64,000 bases of DNA from Chlorogloeopsis sp. ULAP01 (GTDB taxonomy: Bacteria; Cyanobacteriota; Cyanobacteriia; Cyanobacteriales; Nostocaceae), in assembly GCF_030381805.1 (NCBI RefSeq), contig NZ_JAUDRH010000002.1, positions 1-64,000 on the forward strand, written 5' to 3'. A program made the position numbers and the translations under genes. Shown one piece after another: positions 1 to 8,335 of the stretch. The notes beneath the pieces are model-generated. The model worked only from the letters and a program-made list of their open reading frames with translations, had not been told where the DNA came from and did no database searches. Each line of letters opens with the position of its first letter. Position 1 is the stretch's first letter.

Positions 1-60
1 GACCCCTCCCCTTCCCCTCCCCTTGGTAAGGGGAGGGGTGCCGTAGGCGGGGTGGGGTTT
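1..60. repeat. GGGGAGGGG-type palindromic repeat inside receptor coding sequence
   Basis: C-rich palindromic repeat with CCCCTT-GGT-AAGGGG at its core, followed by the GGCGGGGTGGGG tail. It lies in frame in the receptor gene and encodes the proline/glycine linker after the AMIN domain. Near-identical copies are at 7586-7645, 19227-19286 and 24626-24685, and an intergenic one at 21514-21569. Confidence 0.8.
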
Positions 61-394
61 TGTGCTGTTGCAGCAGCAGTTATACCAAAAACCAACCCTG
101 CATCATCATCAAATAACTCAACCGCAGGTAAGGCTTTCTCTCCAACTACAGTCACCCGCACAGTATTTGCGTCTACATTCGTAACTGTAATTTCCGTAAT
201 TCCCTCACTTGGTTTTTCCGATTTAAACATGAACGCTTCACCCGAAGGTAATTGCAACTGCCCACCAGTCACATCAACAATAAAATTATTTCCCGTACTG
301 CGATTTGTGACTTGCAGTTGCTCTCCTTGGGTGGTCTCTAAAATCACTTCCACACCCTTCCGGTAGCGTTAGCTTTCACTCCTGTAATTGTAAT

Positions 395-437
395 ACCCCC
401 CTTCTGTCCCCCCTTGGTAAGGGGGGAAACAGGGGGA
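395..437. repeat. CCCCCCTT-GGT-AAGGGGGG repeat inside receptor coding sequence
   Basis: Perfect 8-bp palindrome arms at 408-415 and 419-426, with flanking C/G runs. It encodes the NPPVSPLTKGG linker in front of the AMIN domain. A near copy is at 19624-19668 and a decayed one near 7981-8012. The receptor at 22584-25289 lacks it. Confidence 0.75.
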
Positions 438-795
438 TTGGTTGGTGTTGATTGTTGTACTAACATTTGCGCGCTGGTTGCAGGAAGTTCAATGTCGCTT
501 AGTTGGGGAATGTTTAGCCTTTTTTCCTCAGCCCATCCAGGCTGTGCTGCAATAATACTCAAATATGCCCAACAACCAACGAAAAACCACAAACTCACAC
601 TTGCGGTCAAGTCGCAACGCTTCATAATCACTCCCTATTTTTATTCTTCACACACCATCTCAAGAAATTTATCCAGCTTCAACCTAAGTGTTTATTGGAT
701 AACTAAAGCAATAATTATTGCGAAAAATTATTAACTTGAGTGATGCCGAGTATAAAAGAGAGTTAGGAGTAAAATCTACCCCGCAACGGCAAGCA

Positions 796-1791
796 TCATC
801 GCAAAACGGACAATTTACCCGCCAAGCATTGTCTAGGGGTAATGCCAAATTGACGTTTGAAAGCTGCGGCAAAATGTGAGCAGTTGGAATAACCTACCAT
901 CATTGCTACTTCTGCCACAGTAACTTTCCCAGAACGTAATAAATTCTTGGCTTTTTCCATTCTTTGGCTAGTTAAATAACCAAAAACTGTGGTACTTAAT
1001 AACTCCTGAAATCCCCTGCGGAGAGTTCTTTCACTCACTCCCACAGTTTGAGCTAAATCCCATGATGATGGCGGATTTTCTAGACGAGAGAGTAAGATTT
1101 CCTGGGCGTGATAAATCGAATCGATGGTTTGTGTGCGTAAACGTGGGGATGGTTGCGTTCTCCCCTGTTCTGCAAGGATGGGAGCTAGTTGCAGTGCCAT
1201 TAACTCCACTACTTTCCCTTGCAAATATATTCGCTTGCTGATTCCTTGGTAGGGACAATTGACAATTTGCTCTACTACTGACTGGATAGCGGTTGTAGCT
1301 TGAGCAGAAATTAATGTCTGCCAGTCGTTATCCTTAGCAAAGATTTTCAATTCGGGGGGGATTTCTCCATCTTCTCCAGGGAAAAAAGTTGCCAGTAATT
1401 CTGGTGGCAGATGGATATCAACACCGATCAATTTCTGGGATTTGGGACAGAAAACATCATTAGCTCGTTGAATTCCTCCACCGGAAATAAATGTTTCCCC
1501 TATTCTTACTTCCCCCAATTCACCTCTGGATGTCTGTGGGCAGAAAACACCAAATTGCAAAGGGTGCTGCGATTCAGGGACTTGAACTATGACATCATCA
1601 TGGTATTCAGATTCCTCTATTTTTAGTTCAAGTTTGGGATACACTTCAATATATTGTCCATAACCTTTACCCAGTTGCTTGGGCATTTCGCGCCAAGATT
1701 CAAAGGGTGTAAACGCAGATTCACATATCCGGTTTTGTTGTGTCTCTTCCCATAGTTCATCTTCTTCCGCTAGGGTCAGGGTGATGGTCAT
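796..1791 (-). CDS. AraC/PchR-family transcriptional regulator
   Basis: Predicted activator of the receptor gene that follows it (ATG at 625). The protein has 331 residues when started at the ATG at 1791 (MTITLT), which matches the start of the paralogue at 20974; the frame extends upstream to 1827 without support. The C-terminal third is a typical two-helix AraC DNA-binding domain (LAQTVGVSERTLRRGF and VGYSNCSHFAAAFKRQFG). The middle carries NCPYQGISKRIYL, a segment conserved in all four intact AraC proteins of the window. In the PchR family the N-terminal domain senses ferric siderophore. Which ligand this one senses cannot be read from the sequence. Confidence 0.9.
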   Translation of the reverse strand: MTITLTLAEEDELWEETQQNRICESAFTPFESWREMPKQLGKGYGQYIEVYPKLELKIEESEYHDDVIVQVPESQHPLQFGVFCPQTSRGELGEVRIGETFISGGGIQRANDVFCPKSQKLIGVDIHLPPELLATFFPGEDGEIPPELKIFAKDNDWQTLISAQATTAIQSVVEQIVNCPYQGISKRIYLQGKVVELMALQLAPILAEQGRTQPSPRLRTQTIDSIYHAQEILLSRLENPPSSWDLAQTVGVSERTLRRGFQELLSTTVFGYLTSQRMEKAKNLLRSGKVTVAEVAMMVGYSNCSHFAAAFKRQFGITPRQCLAGKLSVLR

Positions 1792-2099
1792 AAATAAAGG
1801 GCTGATAATAAATAGTATGGTTATCAAAAGTTATTGTTATTTTACATGAATTTTCAATTTAACAGTAATAATTCTCAATAAGTTATGGCAATAGGAATGT
1901 TGAGGCGATCGCACAATTCGCTTTCACCGCGCCTTTTAACATAGGAATATACTAACCCCAGTATTACCGTAAAAGTGAGTAGAAGAGGCGATCGCTAACT
2001 TGCAGATATTTGCGGTAGTTGGAAGTTTATTCGTTTGCTATATCAGTTTTGTTGGGCTCCGCTTCTGTTCACCCAAACTACGCTTGTATTGTGATCGCA
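1792..2099. other. Intergenic gap between AraC gene and binding-protein gene
   Basis: AT-rich upstream region of the AraC gene on the minus strand, with two HIP1 sites (about 1905 and 1988). An imperfect dyad GATAAT...GGTTATC lies at about 1804-1829, close to the AraC start. No gene or clear terminator is visible. Confidence 0.5.
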
Positions 2100-3080
2100 C
2101 TAATAACTATTCACTTCCGGCAAGTATTTAAATAAGTCATCCAATATTTTATTGGCTCCTACAATACCCCTTGTGTCCCATCTTTGTGAAGGCACAAGAT
2201 AAACTCGATTGTTTTTGACTGCCTTGAGGCGACTAAATATGGGATGTTGAAGAAAAAAGCTTAGTGGTCTTCGTTCAACATTAATAATAAATAAGATGTC
2301 AGCATCGTATTCATCGACGGTTTCAATGCTGAAGGTCTTGCCAGGAGGTGGAAGTTTATAATCTAGCTGCGTATCAACTAGAACATCAGCAGTTGCATCA
2401 TATTTTCTTGCAGGTGTATAAACAAGACCACCAGCATAATAAATCACGGAAACTTCTATTGGTTCCAACTGGTTTCCTAAACCTTTCTTCAAGTCTTCAA
2501 TTCTGTTTTGATATTGACTTAACACTTCCTCCGCTTTTGCTTCTTCACCAAGTACTTTGGCAATATAGCGAAGATTTTCCTTAAAGAAAGCTTCACTCCT
2601 TGGCAGATCAAGATTCGGAGGCGGCACGGGGACAGTAGGTGCGATCGCGGACAACAACTGATACGGATTGTCTTCTGTTGCTAAAATCAAGTCCGGCTTG
2701 AGCAACAAAACTTTCTCTAACGAAGGCTGCTGTGCATTCCCAACACTATTCGCTTTTTTAATATCATCAAGTGATACACCATGAATCACTTCTTTCCCGT
2801 CAATGTGATCAAACGACGCAAAACCAACTGGCTTGATACCGAGAACAACCAAGGAATCGAGTGTGGCGTGAGGATCTAGTACAACAATACGCTGTGGCTT
2901 CAGAGGAACACAGGTTTTGCCAAACTTATGTTTAATTATTCGACATTGTGTAGTTGCACCTCGCTGCTGGATTGAAGTCAGATTCTCCTCGATGGAAGAT
3001 TTGGCACAATTTGTAACCAAAGGCAACATAAAAGCTATTAAGAGAAATGACTTTATCCAACAAGATGCTAAATTGCTCAT
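2100..3080 (-). CDS. FecB-like iron-siderophore substrate-binding protein (third copy of module)
   Basis: Periplasmic binding protein of the Fe3+-siderophore/cobalamin (BtuF/FecB) class, which would deliver ferric siderophore from the periplasm to an ABC permease. It has 326 residues from the ATG at 3080; a GTG at 3101 is possible. The N-terminus is a hydrophobic signal ending LVTNC, a weak lipobox because Asn precedes Cys. The family signature with two cysteines (CRIIKH..G.TCVPLKPQRIVVL) is followed by LKPDLILA and the C-terminal ILDDLFKYLPE. It is the last gene of a run that starts with the receptor at 8196, 36 bases after the DUF1636 gene. Confidence 0.9.
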   Translation of the reverse strand: MSNLASCWIKSFLLIAFMLPLVTNCAKSSIEENLTSIQQRGATTQCRIIKHKFGKTCVPLKPQRIVVLDPHATLDSLVVLGIKPVGFASFDHIDGKEVIHGVSLDDIKKANSVGNAQQPSLEKVLLLKPDLILATEDNPYQLLSAIAPTVPVPPPNLDLPRSEAFFKENLRYIAKVLGEEAKAEEVLSQYQNRIEDLKKGLGNQLEPIEVSVIYYAGGLVYTPARKYDATADVLVDTQLDYKLPPPGKTFSIETVDEYDADILFIINVERRPLSFFLQHPIFSRLKAVKNNRVYLVPSQRWDTRGIVGANKILDDLFKYLPEVNSY

Positions 3081-3115
3081 GATATTTTGGGTTAATTGCA
3101 CCGCTGCTGCTAACT

Positions 3116-3496
3116 CTAAAGCGATTCGCGTGTAATGGCGGGGATTTTAGCAATGGCTACTTCTTTTAATACTTCAGGAAATTTTTCATAGGGAATGTTG
3201 CCTGTTTTGCTGTGGGTGTATTGTTGGGCGAATTGTAGGAGTGCTGGGGTAGATTCTGGGGGAATGGTACTAAAGAGGTAGGTAGGTTTACGGGGGGCAG
3301 AGAAGGCGACAACGCAGGCACGGCCACAATCCCAGAGGCAACCGACGGGTTGAATTCGGATGTTGTTAAGTTCGGGATGGGTAGACTGATAGGTTTGGAG
3401 TTGTTGGAGGAGGATGGCACCGTCGGCAGGTTGCCCTTCAGGGCGATCTTCAGAAAAACAGCAAGATTGACAGATGAAAAGAGTTGGTTTAGTCAT
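3116..3496 (-). CDS. DUF1636 cysteine-rich predicted metal-binding protein
   Basis: Small cytoplasmic protein of 126 residues from the ATG at 3496; the frame extends to 3535 but would then overlap the upstream gene. The cysteines fall in ferredoxin-like spacing, CQSCC near the N-terminus and VGCLWDCGRAC in the middle, as expected for the DUF1636 family of predicted metal-binding proteins. It starts four bases after the stop of the binding-protein gene at 3501, so it is co-transcribed with the siderophore genes. A role in handling iron or another metal after uptake is inference from this position; no enzymatic function is known to me. Confidence 0.8.
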   Translation of the reverse strand: MTKPTLFICQSCCFSEDRPEGQPADGAILLQQLQTYQSTHPELNNIRIQPVGCLWDCGRACVVAFSAPRKPTYLFSTIPPESTPALLQFAQQYTHSKTGNIPYEKFPEVLKEVAIAKIPAITRESL

Positions 3497-3500
3497 GAGA

Positions 3501-4454
3501 TTAAGGGAGGCTAACGAGATATTTTTCCAAATCATCCAATACTTTATTCGCTCCTAGAATACCTCTTGTGTCCCATCTTTCCAAATCCACAAGATAAAAT
3601 CGATTGTTTTGGAATACTTTGAGGCGACTAAATAGAGGATGTTGAAGAAAAAAGCTGAGTGGTTTTCGTTCAAGATTTATGATGAATAAAACATCAGTAT
3701 TGTAGTCTTCAATAGTTTCAATACTGGAGGTCTTGCCAGGAACTGCACGTCTGTAGCGTAGTCCTGTATCAATAAGAACGTCAGCACTTGCATCACCGTT
3801 TTTCATAGGCATATAAACATAACCAGCAGAATAATAAATTACGGAAACTTCCATTTGTTCCAACTGGTTTCCTAAGCGTTTCTTAAAGTCTTCAATTCGT
3901 CTGTGGTATCGACTTAAAACTTCCTCTGCCTTTGCTTCTTCACCAAGGACTTTGGCGACATATCGAAGATCCTGCTTAAATAATGCTTCATTCACTGACT
4001 CATCATGGGGTACTGAGACAGTGGGTGCGATCGCAGATAATAATTTGTATGGATGGTACTTTGTTGCTAAAATCAAATCCGGTTTGAGTACAAAAATTTT
4101 CTCTAATGAAGGCTGATCTGACTTCCCAACATTCGTAGCTCCTTTAACGTCATCAAGTGAGACGCTACCAATAATTTCTTTTCCCCCCACGTTATCAGCT
4201 GTGTAACCAATTGGCTTGATACCGAGAGCGATTAGGGGATCGAGGTTTCTGTCAGGGCTTAACGCAACAATCCGCTTTGGTTTGAGTGGGACGCAGGTTT
4301 GGCCAAATTCGTGCTGAATAACTCGACACTCAACAGAAGGCTTCAAAGAGGGATGAGATTTTTGACTGACAGATTGATGGCAAGCTGTCGTTAAAAATGG
4401 GGAAAAAGCCAGCGGTAAAACTAGTTTAGTGATAAAGTATGCCTGTTTTTTCAT
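3501..4454 (-). CDS. FecB-like iron-siderophore substrate-binding lipoprotein (second copy)
   Basis: 317-residue periplasmic ferric-siderophore binding protein with a clear lipoprotein signal (FLTTAC, Cys at about 25). The binding-protein signature CRVIQHEFGQTCVP follows, and both lobes of the fold are present with the usual C-terminal ILGANKVLDDLEKYL. The first 25 residues and the start context are nearly identical to the paralogue at 4582-5529, so this is a recent tandem duplicate. Between the two lie remnants of a receptor gene (4477-4575), suggesting that a receptor-binding protein unit was duplicated and the extra receptor later lost. Confidence 0.93.
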   Translation of the reverse strand: MKKQAYFITKLVLPLAFSPFLTTACHQSVSQKSHPSLKPSVECRVIQHEFGQTCVPLKPKRIVALSPDRNLDPLIALGIKPIGYTADNVGGKEIIGSVSLDDVKGATNVGKSDQPSLEKIFVLKPDLILATKYHPYKLLSAIAPTVSVPHDESVNEALFKQDLRYVAKVLGEEAKAEEVLSRYHRRIEDFKKRLGNQLEQMEVSVIYYSAGYVYMPMKNGDASADVLIDTGLRYRRAVPGKTSSIETIEDYNTDVLFIINLERKPLSFFLQHPLFSRLKVFQNNRFYLVDLERWDTRGILGANKVLDDLEKYLVSLP

Positions 4455-4476
4455 CGCGTTGGTTTTGTCTAGTTCT

Positions 4477-4575
4477 CAGAATTCCCATGACACCTATCTC
4501 ATATTGCATACCCCGTCTTTGGCTTGAATGACTCACCATCACCAGTTGAGAAATTACCTACGATAATTGTGAAGA
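4477..4575 (-). pseudogene. Remnant of a TonB-dependent receptor gene
   Basis: Two separate scraps of receptor sequence, fused. Positions 4455-4493 repeat the bases that span the stop codon of the intact receptor (SWEF-stop, compare 5531-5568). From 4494 the sequence jumps to a stretch matching the receptor interior near 6110-6157, about 46 bases with a handful of mismatches and one indel. An almost complete internal deletion of a duplicated receptor explains this. No open frame remains. Confidence 0.75.
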
Positions 4576-4581
4576 GTTCTA

Positions 4582-5529
4582 CTAATGTGGCAAGTATTTA
4601 AACAAGTCATCCAATATTTTATTCGCTCCTAACATACCTCTTACGTCCCATCTTTCTGAAGGTACAAGGTAAACTCGCTTATTCTTGACTGCCTTCAAGC
4701 AACTAAAGATGGGATGCTGAAGAAAAAAGCCTAGTGATCTTCGTTCAAGGTTGATAATAAATAAGATATCAGCATCGTATTCTTCTATGGTTTCAAGGCT
4801 GATGGTTTTACCAGGAGGTGGAAGTTTATGTCGTATTCCTGCATCAATTAGAACATTACCAACTGCATCATGATTTGTCGCAGGTGTATAAACATAACCA
4901 TTACCATAATGTATTACAGAAACTTCAATTTGCTCCAACTGGTTTCCCAAGCGGTTTTTCAAGTCTTTAATTCGGTTCTGGTATTGCCTTAGAACTTCCT
5001 CTGCTTTTGTCTGTTCGCCAACGACGTTGGCTACATAGCGTAGATTCTCTTTGAAGAAAGCTCCACTTACTGCCGTATCAGAAGGCACTGGAACAGTCGG
5101 TGCGATCGCGTTTAACAACGAATAGGGGTTGTGTTCGGTTGATAAAATTAAATCCGGTTTGAGCATCAAAATTTTCTCTAATGAAGGCTGCTGGTAATTT
5201 CCAACATTCGTCGCTCCTGTGACATCATCAGGGGATAGCCCCAGAAAAATTTCTTTCCCCTCGAAGTTAATAGAAGCATAACCAATGGGCTTGATACCGA
5301 GCGCGATTAGGGGATTGAGTATGAAATCAGGCTCTAATACTACAATTCGCTGCGGTTTCATTGGGACACAGGTTTTGCCGAGTTCGTGCTGAATGACTCG
5401 ACACTCAACAGAAGGCTTCAAAGAGGGATGAGATTTTTGACTGACAAATTGATGGCAAGCTGTCGTTAAAAATAGGGAAAAAGCCAGCGGTAAAACTAGT
5501 TTTGTTATACGATCTGCCTGTTCTTTCAT
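4582..5529 (-). CDS. FecB-like iron-siderophore substrate-binding lipoprotein (first copy)
   Basis: 315-residue periplasmic binding protein. Signal peptide with lipobox LTTAC, then CRVIQHELGKTCVPMKPQ, LIALGIKPIGYA, LKPDLILS and the C-terminal MLGANKILDDLFKYL, all typical of ferric-siderophore binding proteins. It starts 21 bases after the stop of the receptor gene at 5551, which implies one transcript and a shared ligand. Sequence drift between the three binding proteins of this module is concentrated in the middle, where ligand contacts would lie, so they may bind different xenosiderophores (inference). Confidence 0.93.
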   Translation of the reverse strand: MKEQADRITKLVLPLAFSLFLTTACHQFVSQKSHPSLKPSVECRVIQHELGKTCVPMKPQRIVVLEPDFILNPLIALGIKPIGYASINFEGKEIFLGLSPDDVTGATNVGNYQQPSLEKILMLKPDLILSTEHNPYSLLNAIAPTVPVPSDTAVSGAFFKENLRYVANVVGEQTKAEEVLRQYQNRIKDLKNRLGNQLEQIEVSVIHYGNGYVYTPATNHDAVGNVLIDAGIRHKLPPPGKTISLETIEEYDADILFIINLERRSLGFFLQHPIFSCLKAVKNKRVYLVPSERWDVRGMLGANKILDDLFKYLPH

Positions 5530-5550
5530 CGCGTTGGTTTTGTCTAGTTC

Positions 5551-8196
5551 TCAGAATTCCCATGACAGTGTTCCTTGCACGGTGAGCGGATCTGCTGGAT
5601 AAATAGCCAGAGCACCATTAGAATTTTCAAAATACTCGACATCAAATAAATTATTGACATTCAGCGATGCCCTAAATCGATCTCGCTTATAGAAGATAGC
5701 CGCATCGGTGCGAAAGTAGCTCGGCAGTGTAAAGGTATTATCTAAGTCTCCTTGGCGATCGCCCACATAGAAAAACCCCAAGCCAAACCCAAGTCCTCGT
5801 AGGGTGCCTTTCTGAAATTCATAGCTAGTCCAGAGATTGAAACTGTTTCTTGGAACGTTATTGATCCGATTTCCCACTGGGAAGGTATTATCTTTCGTGA
5901 TTCGCGCATCGGTATAAGCATAGCCTGCAATGACGTTCCAACCAGGCAAAATTTCTCCGGCAATGTTGAGTTCAATGCCTTGACTATTTTGTTCACCGGT
6001 TTGAATTTCAAAGTTAGGATTATTCGGATCAACAGTGTTTACATTTGTGCGAGTCAGATCGTACAGAGCCAGCGTAGTAGAGAGTTTGTCGTTAATATCT
6101 GCCTTAACTCCAATCTCATATTGCGTCCCCCGTCCTGGTTTGAATGGCTCACCATCGAAAGATCTGCCGATAGTAGGAATAAACGAGCGACTATAGCTGG
6201 CATAAAGGGAAATCGGCTCAATGGGTTGATAAACGATGCCCAGACGGGGACTAAAAGCATTGCCAGATTGAAATGTTTCAGAATCATTAATTAAATCTTG
6301 ATCCGTTCGCTCAAAAGTATCAAATCGACCACCTAAGAGTAACTTGAGATTTTTTGTGATGGCTACTTGGTCTTGAACATAGATCCCTAACGAATTAGTC
6401 AAGTCGTTGCTTGCGCTAGGGGGATCGGTTTGCTCAAATATTTCCGTACTGTAAACTGGGTTAAAAAGGTCAATGGGTGCTGCTCGGAAAACCCCAGAGG
6501 TAGAGAAGTTAGAATCAAATCGTCTTAAATCAGCACCTATTAGAAGCTGATGCTGAATCGCTCCTGTGGAAAACTTACCAACAATATTCGTGCTGAGGTC
6601 GAAGGATTGTGCCTCGACATCAACCTCATCAGATAAGCGCTGTGCAGTTCTTAGATCAGGTTCGAGGCTAGAAGGAAAGATAGCATCTCTGATTGCATAA
6701 TCATAGTCGGAAAAGTAAAACGCATTTTGCAACGACCAGTTTTCACTGAAGCGATGCTCTAGGTTGTACCCAACGATGATAGTATTTAGGATAAATCTAC
6801 CATCTGCTCCCGAAAGATTCCGATTGCGGGGAATTTGTCCATTTGGGTTAGGTAATATCGTTCCTTCAAGGGGAAGACCAGAACCTCCACCTTGAGTGGC
6901 TGCGACATACTGCACATCGAACGTTAGCTCGGTATTTTCGCCAATTTCAAACTTTAAGGCACCTGCAATAGCTGGAATTTCCCGTTCGACAAAATCTACA
7001 AAACTTTCGGCAGATTCATAAGACGCATTCAGTCGGTATAGAATTGTCTTGGAATCATTCAACGGCCCCGTTAAGTCGATCGCACCTTGATAAAAGTTAT
7101 AGCTACCAGCAGACGCTTCAACCGAGTAGAAGGGATCGCGCAGGGGTTGTTTGGTGACAATGTTAATCGTACCACCAGGGTTACCTCCACCAAATAAAAC
7201 TGAAGCAGGGCCTCTAAGAACCTCAACCCGTTCAATATTCGAGAAAATAGTTGTTGTCGAATCTGCATACGGCAAATTTAATCCATTTCTAGTGAAGTTT
7301 TGTCCCTCGCCAGCAAAAAATCCTCGAATCGTGAACGAGTTAAATATAGGGGTGTCATTAGGGGTATTTTGAATAACTCCAGGAACATTTTTGAGTGCTT
7401 CATTGAGGCTGTCAACTTGTTGTTCCTCTAGCACCTGTTGAGGGATGACTTGAATAGAAGCAGGAATATCGCGCAAGGGCGTATCGGTTCTCGTCCCTAC
7501 TGAGGTATTCGGCACACGATATCCATCTTGCTCTCCCGTTACTAACAACTCAATCGGCTCATCTTCCTGTGCAACAGGTTGTTCTGACCCCTCCCCTTCC
7601 CCTCCCCTTGGTAAGGGGAGGGGTGCCGCAGGCGGGGTGGGGTTTTGTGCTGTTGCCTGTGAAGCTACACCAAAAACTAGCCCGGCATTATCATCAAATA
7701 GCTCAACCGTGGGCAAAGCCTTCTCTCCCACCACGGTCACTCGCACAGTGTTCGCATCAATATTTGTAACTGTGATTTGAGTAATTCCCGTAATCGGTTT
7801 TTCTGATTTAAACGTGAACGCTTCACCCGTCGGTAAACGTAACTGCGCTCCAGGTATATCTGCAATAAAATTATTCCCCGTACTGCGATTTGTGACTTGC
7901 AGTTGCTCTCCTTGGGTTGTTTCTAAAATTACCTCTACACCCTGTTCGGTGGGATTGGCTTTCACTCCCGTAATTGCGATAACTTCACCTGCCTTCATAA
8001 GGGGGGTAACAGGTGGGTTGGTTGGTGCGGGTTGTTGTACCAACATTTGAGCGTTTGTCGCAGGAAGTTTAATTTCGCTCAGTTGGGAAATGTTTTTGTT
8101 GGCCTGTGGAACACCCTCTCCTTTGGCAGCAGCGCCAAGAAAAAAAGCGATCGCACTTGTCAGCAGCAGGCTTTGAAACAATTTATCTAACTTCAT
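5551..8196 (-). CDS. TonB-dependent siderophore receptor with N-terminal AMIN domain
   Basis: 881-residue outer-membrane ferric-siderophore receptor. Order of parts: signal peptide (1-27), AMIN domain (about 70-175), proline-rich linker NPTPPAAPLPLPRGGEG (about 185-205), TonB-box-like DEPIELLVTG, plug domain (about 225-335, with VPGVIQNTP and VLRGPASVLFGGG), then a 22-stranded barrel ending in aromatic SWEF, the usual BAM signal. The AMIN domain is expected to sit in the periplasm on peptidoglycan or envelope; its fusion to siderophore receptors is common in filamentous cyanobacteria. It heads a transcript with the binding proteins below it, and a perfect dyad at 8232-8248 lies in its upstream region. 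Confidence 0.95.
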   Translation of the reverse strand: MKLDKLFQSLLLTSAIAFFLGAAAKGEGVPQANKNISQLSEIKLPATNAQMLVQQPAPTNPPVTPLMKAGEVIAITGVKANPTEQGVEVILETTQGEQLQVTNRSTGNNFIADIPGAQLRLPTGEAFTFKSEKPITGITQITVTNIDANTVRVTVVGEKALPTVELFDDNAGLVFGVASQATAQNPTPPAAPLPLPRGGEGEGSEQPVAQEDEPIELLVTGEQDGYRVPNTSVGTRTDTPLRDIPASIQVIPQQVLEEQQVDSLNEALKNVPGVIQNTPNDTPIFNSFTIRGFFAGEGQNFTRNGLNLPYADSTTTIFSNIERVEVLRGPASVLFGGGNPGGTINIVTKQPLRDPFYSVEASAGSYNFYQGAIDLTGPLNDSKTILYRLNASYESAESFVDFVEREIPAIAGALKFEIGENTELTFDVQYVAATQGGGSGLPLEGTILPNPNGQIPRNRNLSGADGRFILNTIIVGYNLEHRFSENWSLQNAFYFSDYDYAIRDAIFPSSLEPDLRTAQRLSDEVDVEAQSFDLSTNIVGKFSTGAIQHQLLIGADLRRFDSNFSTSGVFRAAPIDLFNPVYSTEIFEQTDPPSASNDLTNSLGIYVQDQVAITKNLKLLLGGRFDTFERTDQDLINDSETFQSGNAFSPRLGIVYQPIEPISLYASYSRSFIPTIGRSFDGEPFKPGRGTQYEIGVKADINDKLSTTLALYDLTRTNVNTVDPNNPNFEIQTGEQNSQGIELNIAGEILPGWNVIAGYAYTDARITKDNTFPVGNRINNVPRNSFNLWTSYEFQKGTLRGLGFGLGFFYVGDRQGDLDNTFTLPSYFRTDAAIFYKRDRFRASLNVNNLFDVEYFENSNGALAIYPADPLTVQGTLSWEF
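7586..7645. repeat. GGGGAGGGG-type palindromic repeat inside receptor gene
   Basis: Almost the same bases as 1-60; it encodes the linker between AMIN domain and TonB box. Inverted arms CTCCCCTT and AAGGGGAG flank GGT. Confidence 0.8.
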
Positions 8197-8231
8197 TTAT
8201 CCACCCTCACTCCCTCACACCACTTACAGTA

Positions 8232-8248
8232 TTAAGAAAATTTCTTAA
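8232..8248. promoter_or_regulatory. Dyad TTAAGAAA-A-TTTCTTAA upstream of the receptor
   Basis: Perfect inverted repeat with 8-bp arms about 36 bases before the receptor start codon. Similar dyads are at 9527-9541 and 26421-26443. A binding site for the AraC regulator or for Fur is possible; not established. Confidence 0.45.
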
Positions 8249-8294
8249 CTAAACTGGCAGTGTATGTATCATAGGGGAATCAGTTTTTCTATTT

Positions 8295-8335
8295 GAACGC
8301 TAGAGGGATTTTTTCTGAACGCTAGAGGGATTTTT
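8295..8335. repeat. Tandem 19-bp repeat across an AraC stop codon
   Basis: GAACGCTAGAGGGATTTTT occurs twice with a 22-bp period. The TAG stop of the AraC gene (complement, 8322-8324) lies inside the second unit. A diverged version with the same period is at 25359-25402, at the 3' end of another AraC gene. Confidence 0.75.

Larger units (their letters stand above)
1..625 (-). pseudogene. TonB-dependent siderophore receptor with AMIN domain, frameshifted and cut by window edge
   Basis: Only the N-terminus is inside the window. It begins with a signal peptide (ATG at 625 preceded by AGGGAG five bases upstream; an in-frame GTG at 631 is less likely). The start of an AMIN domain follows, recognisable by ITGVKAN. 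Around 355-365 one base is missing compared with the three full receptors in this window, so the frame ends a few codons later in GRVWK-stop. The next frame down to position 1 still encodes a good AMIN domain (for example LQVTNRSTGN) and the proline-rich linker. The promoter side faces the AraC gene that ends at 796, making this the fourth regulator-receptor module. A sequencing error would give the same picture. Confidence 0.8.

Noticed and set aside
52..366. Plus-strand open frame over the receptor N-terminus, and its equivalents at 7814-8050, 19277-19681 and 24496-24957
   Set aside because: They are shadows of the AMIN-coding strand; their similarity to one another only mirrors the paralogous receptors.
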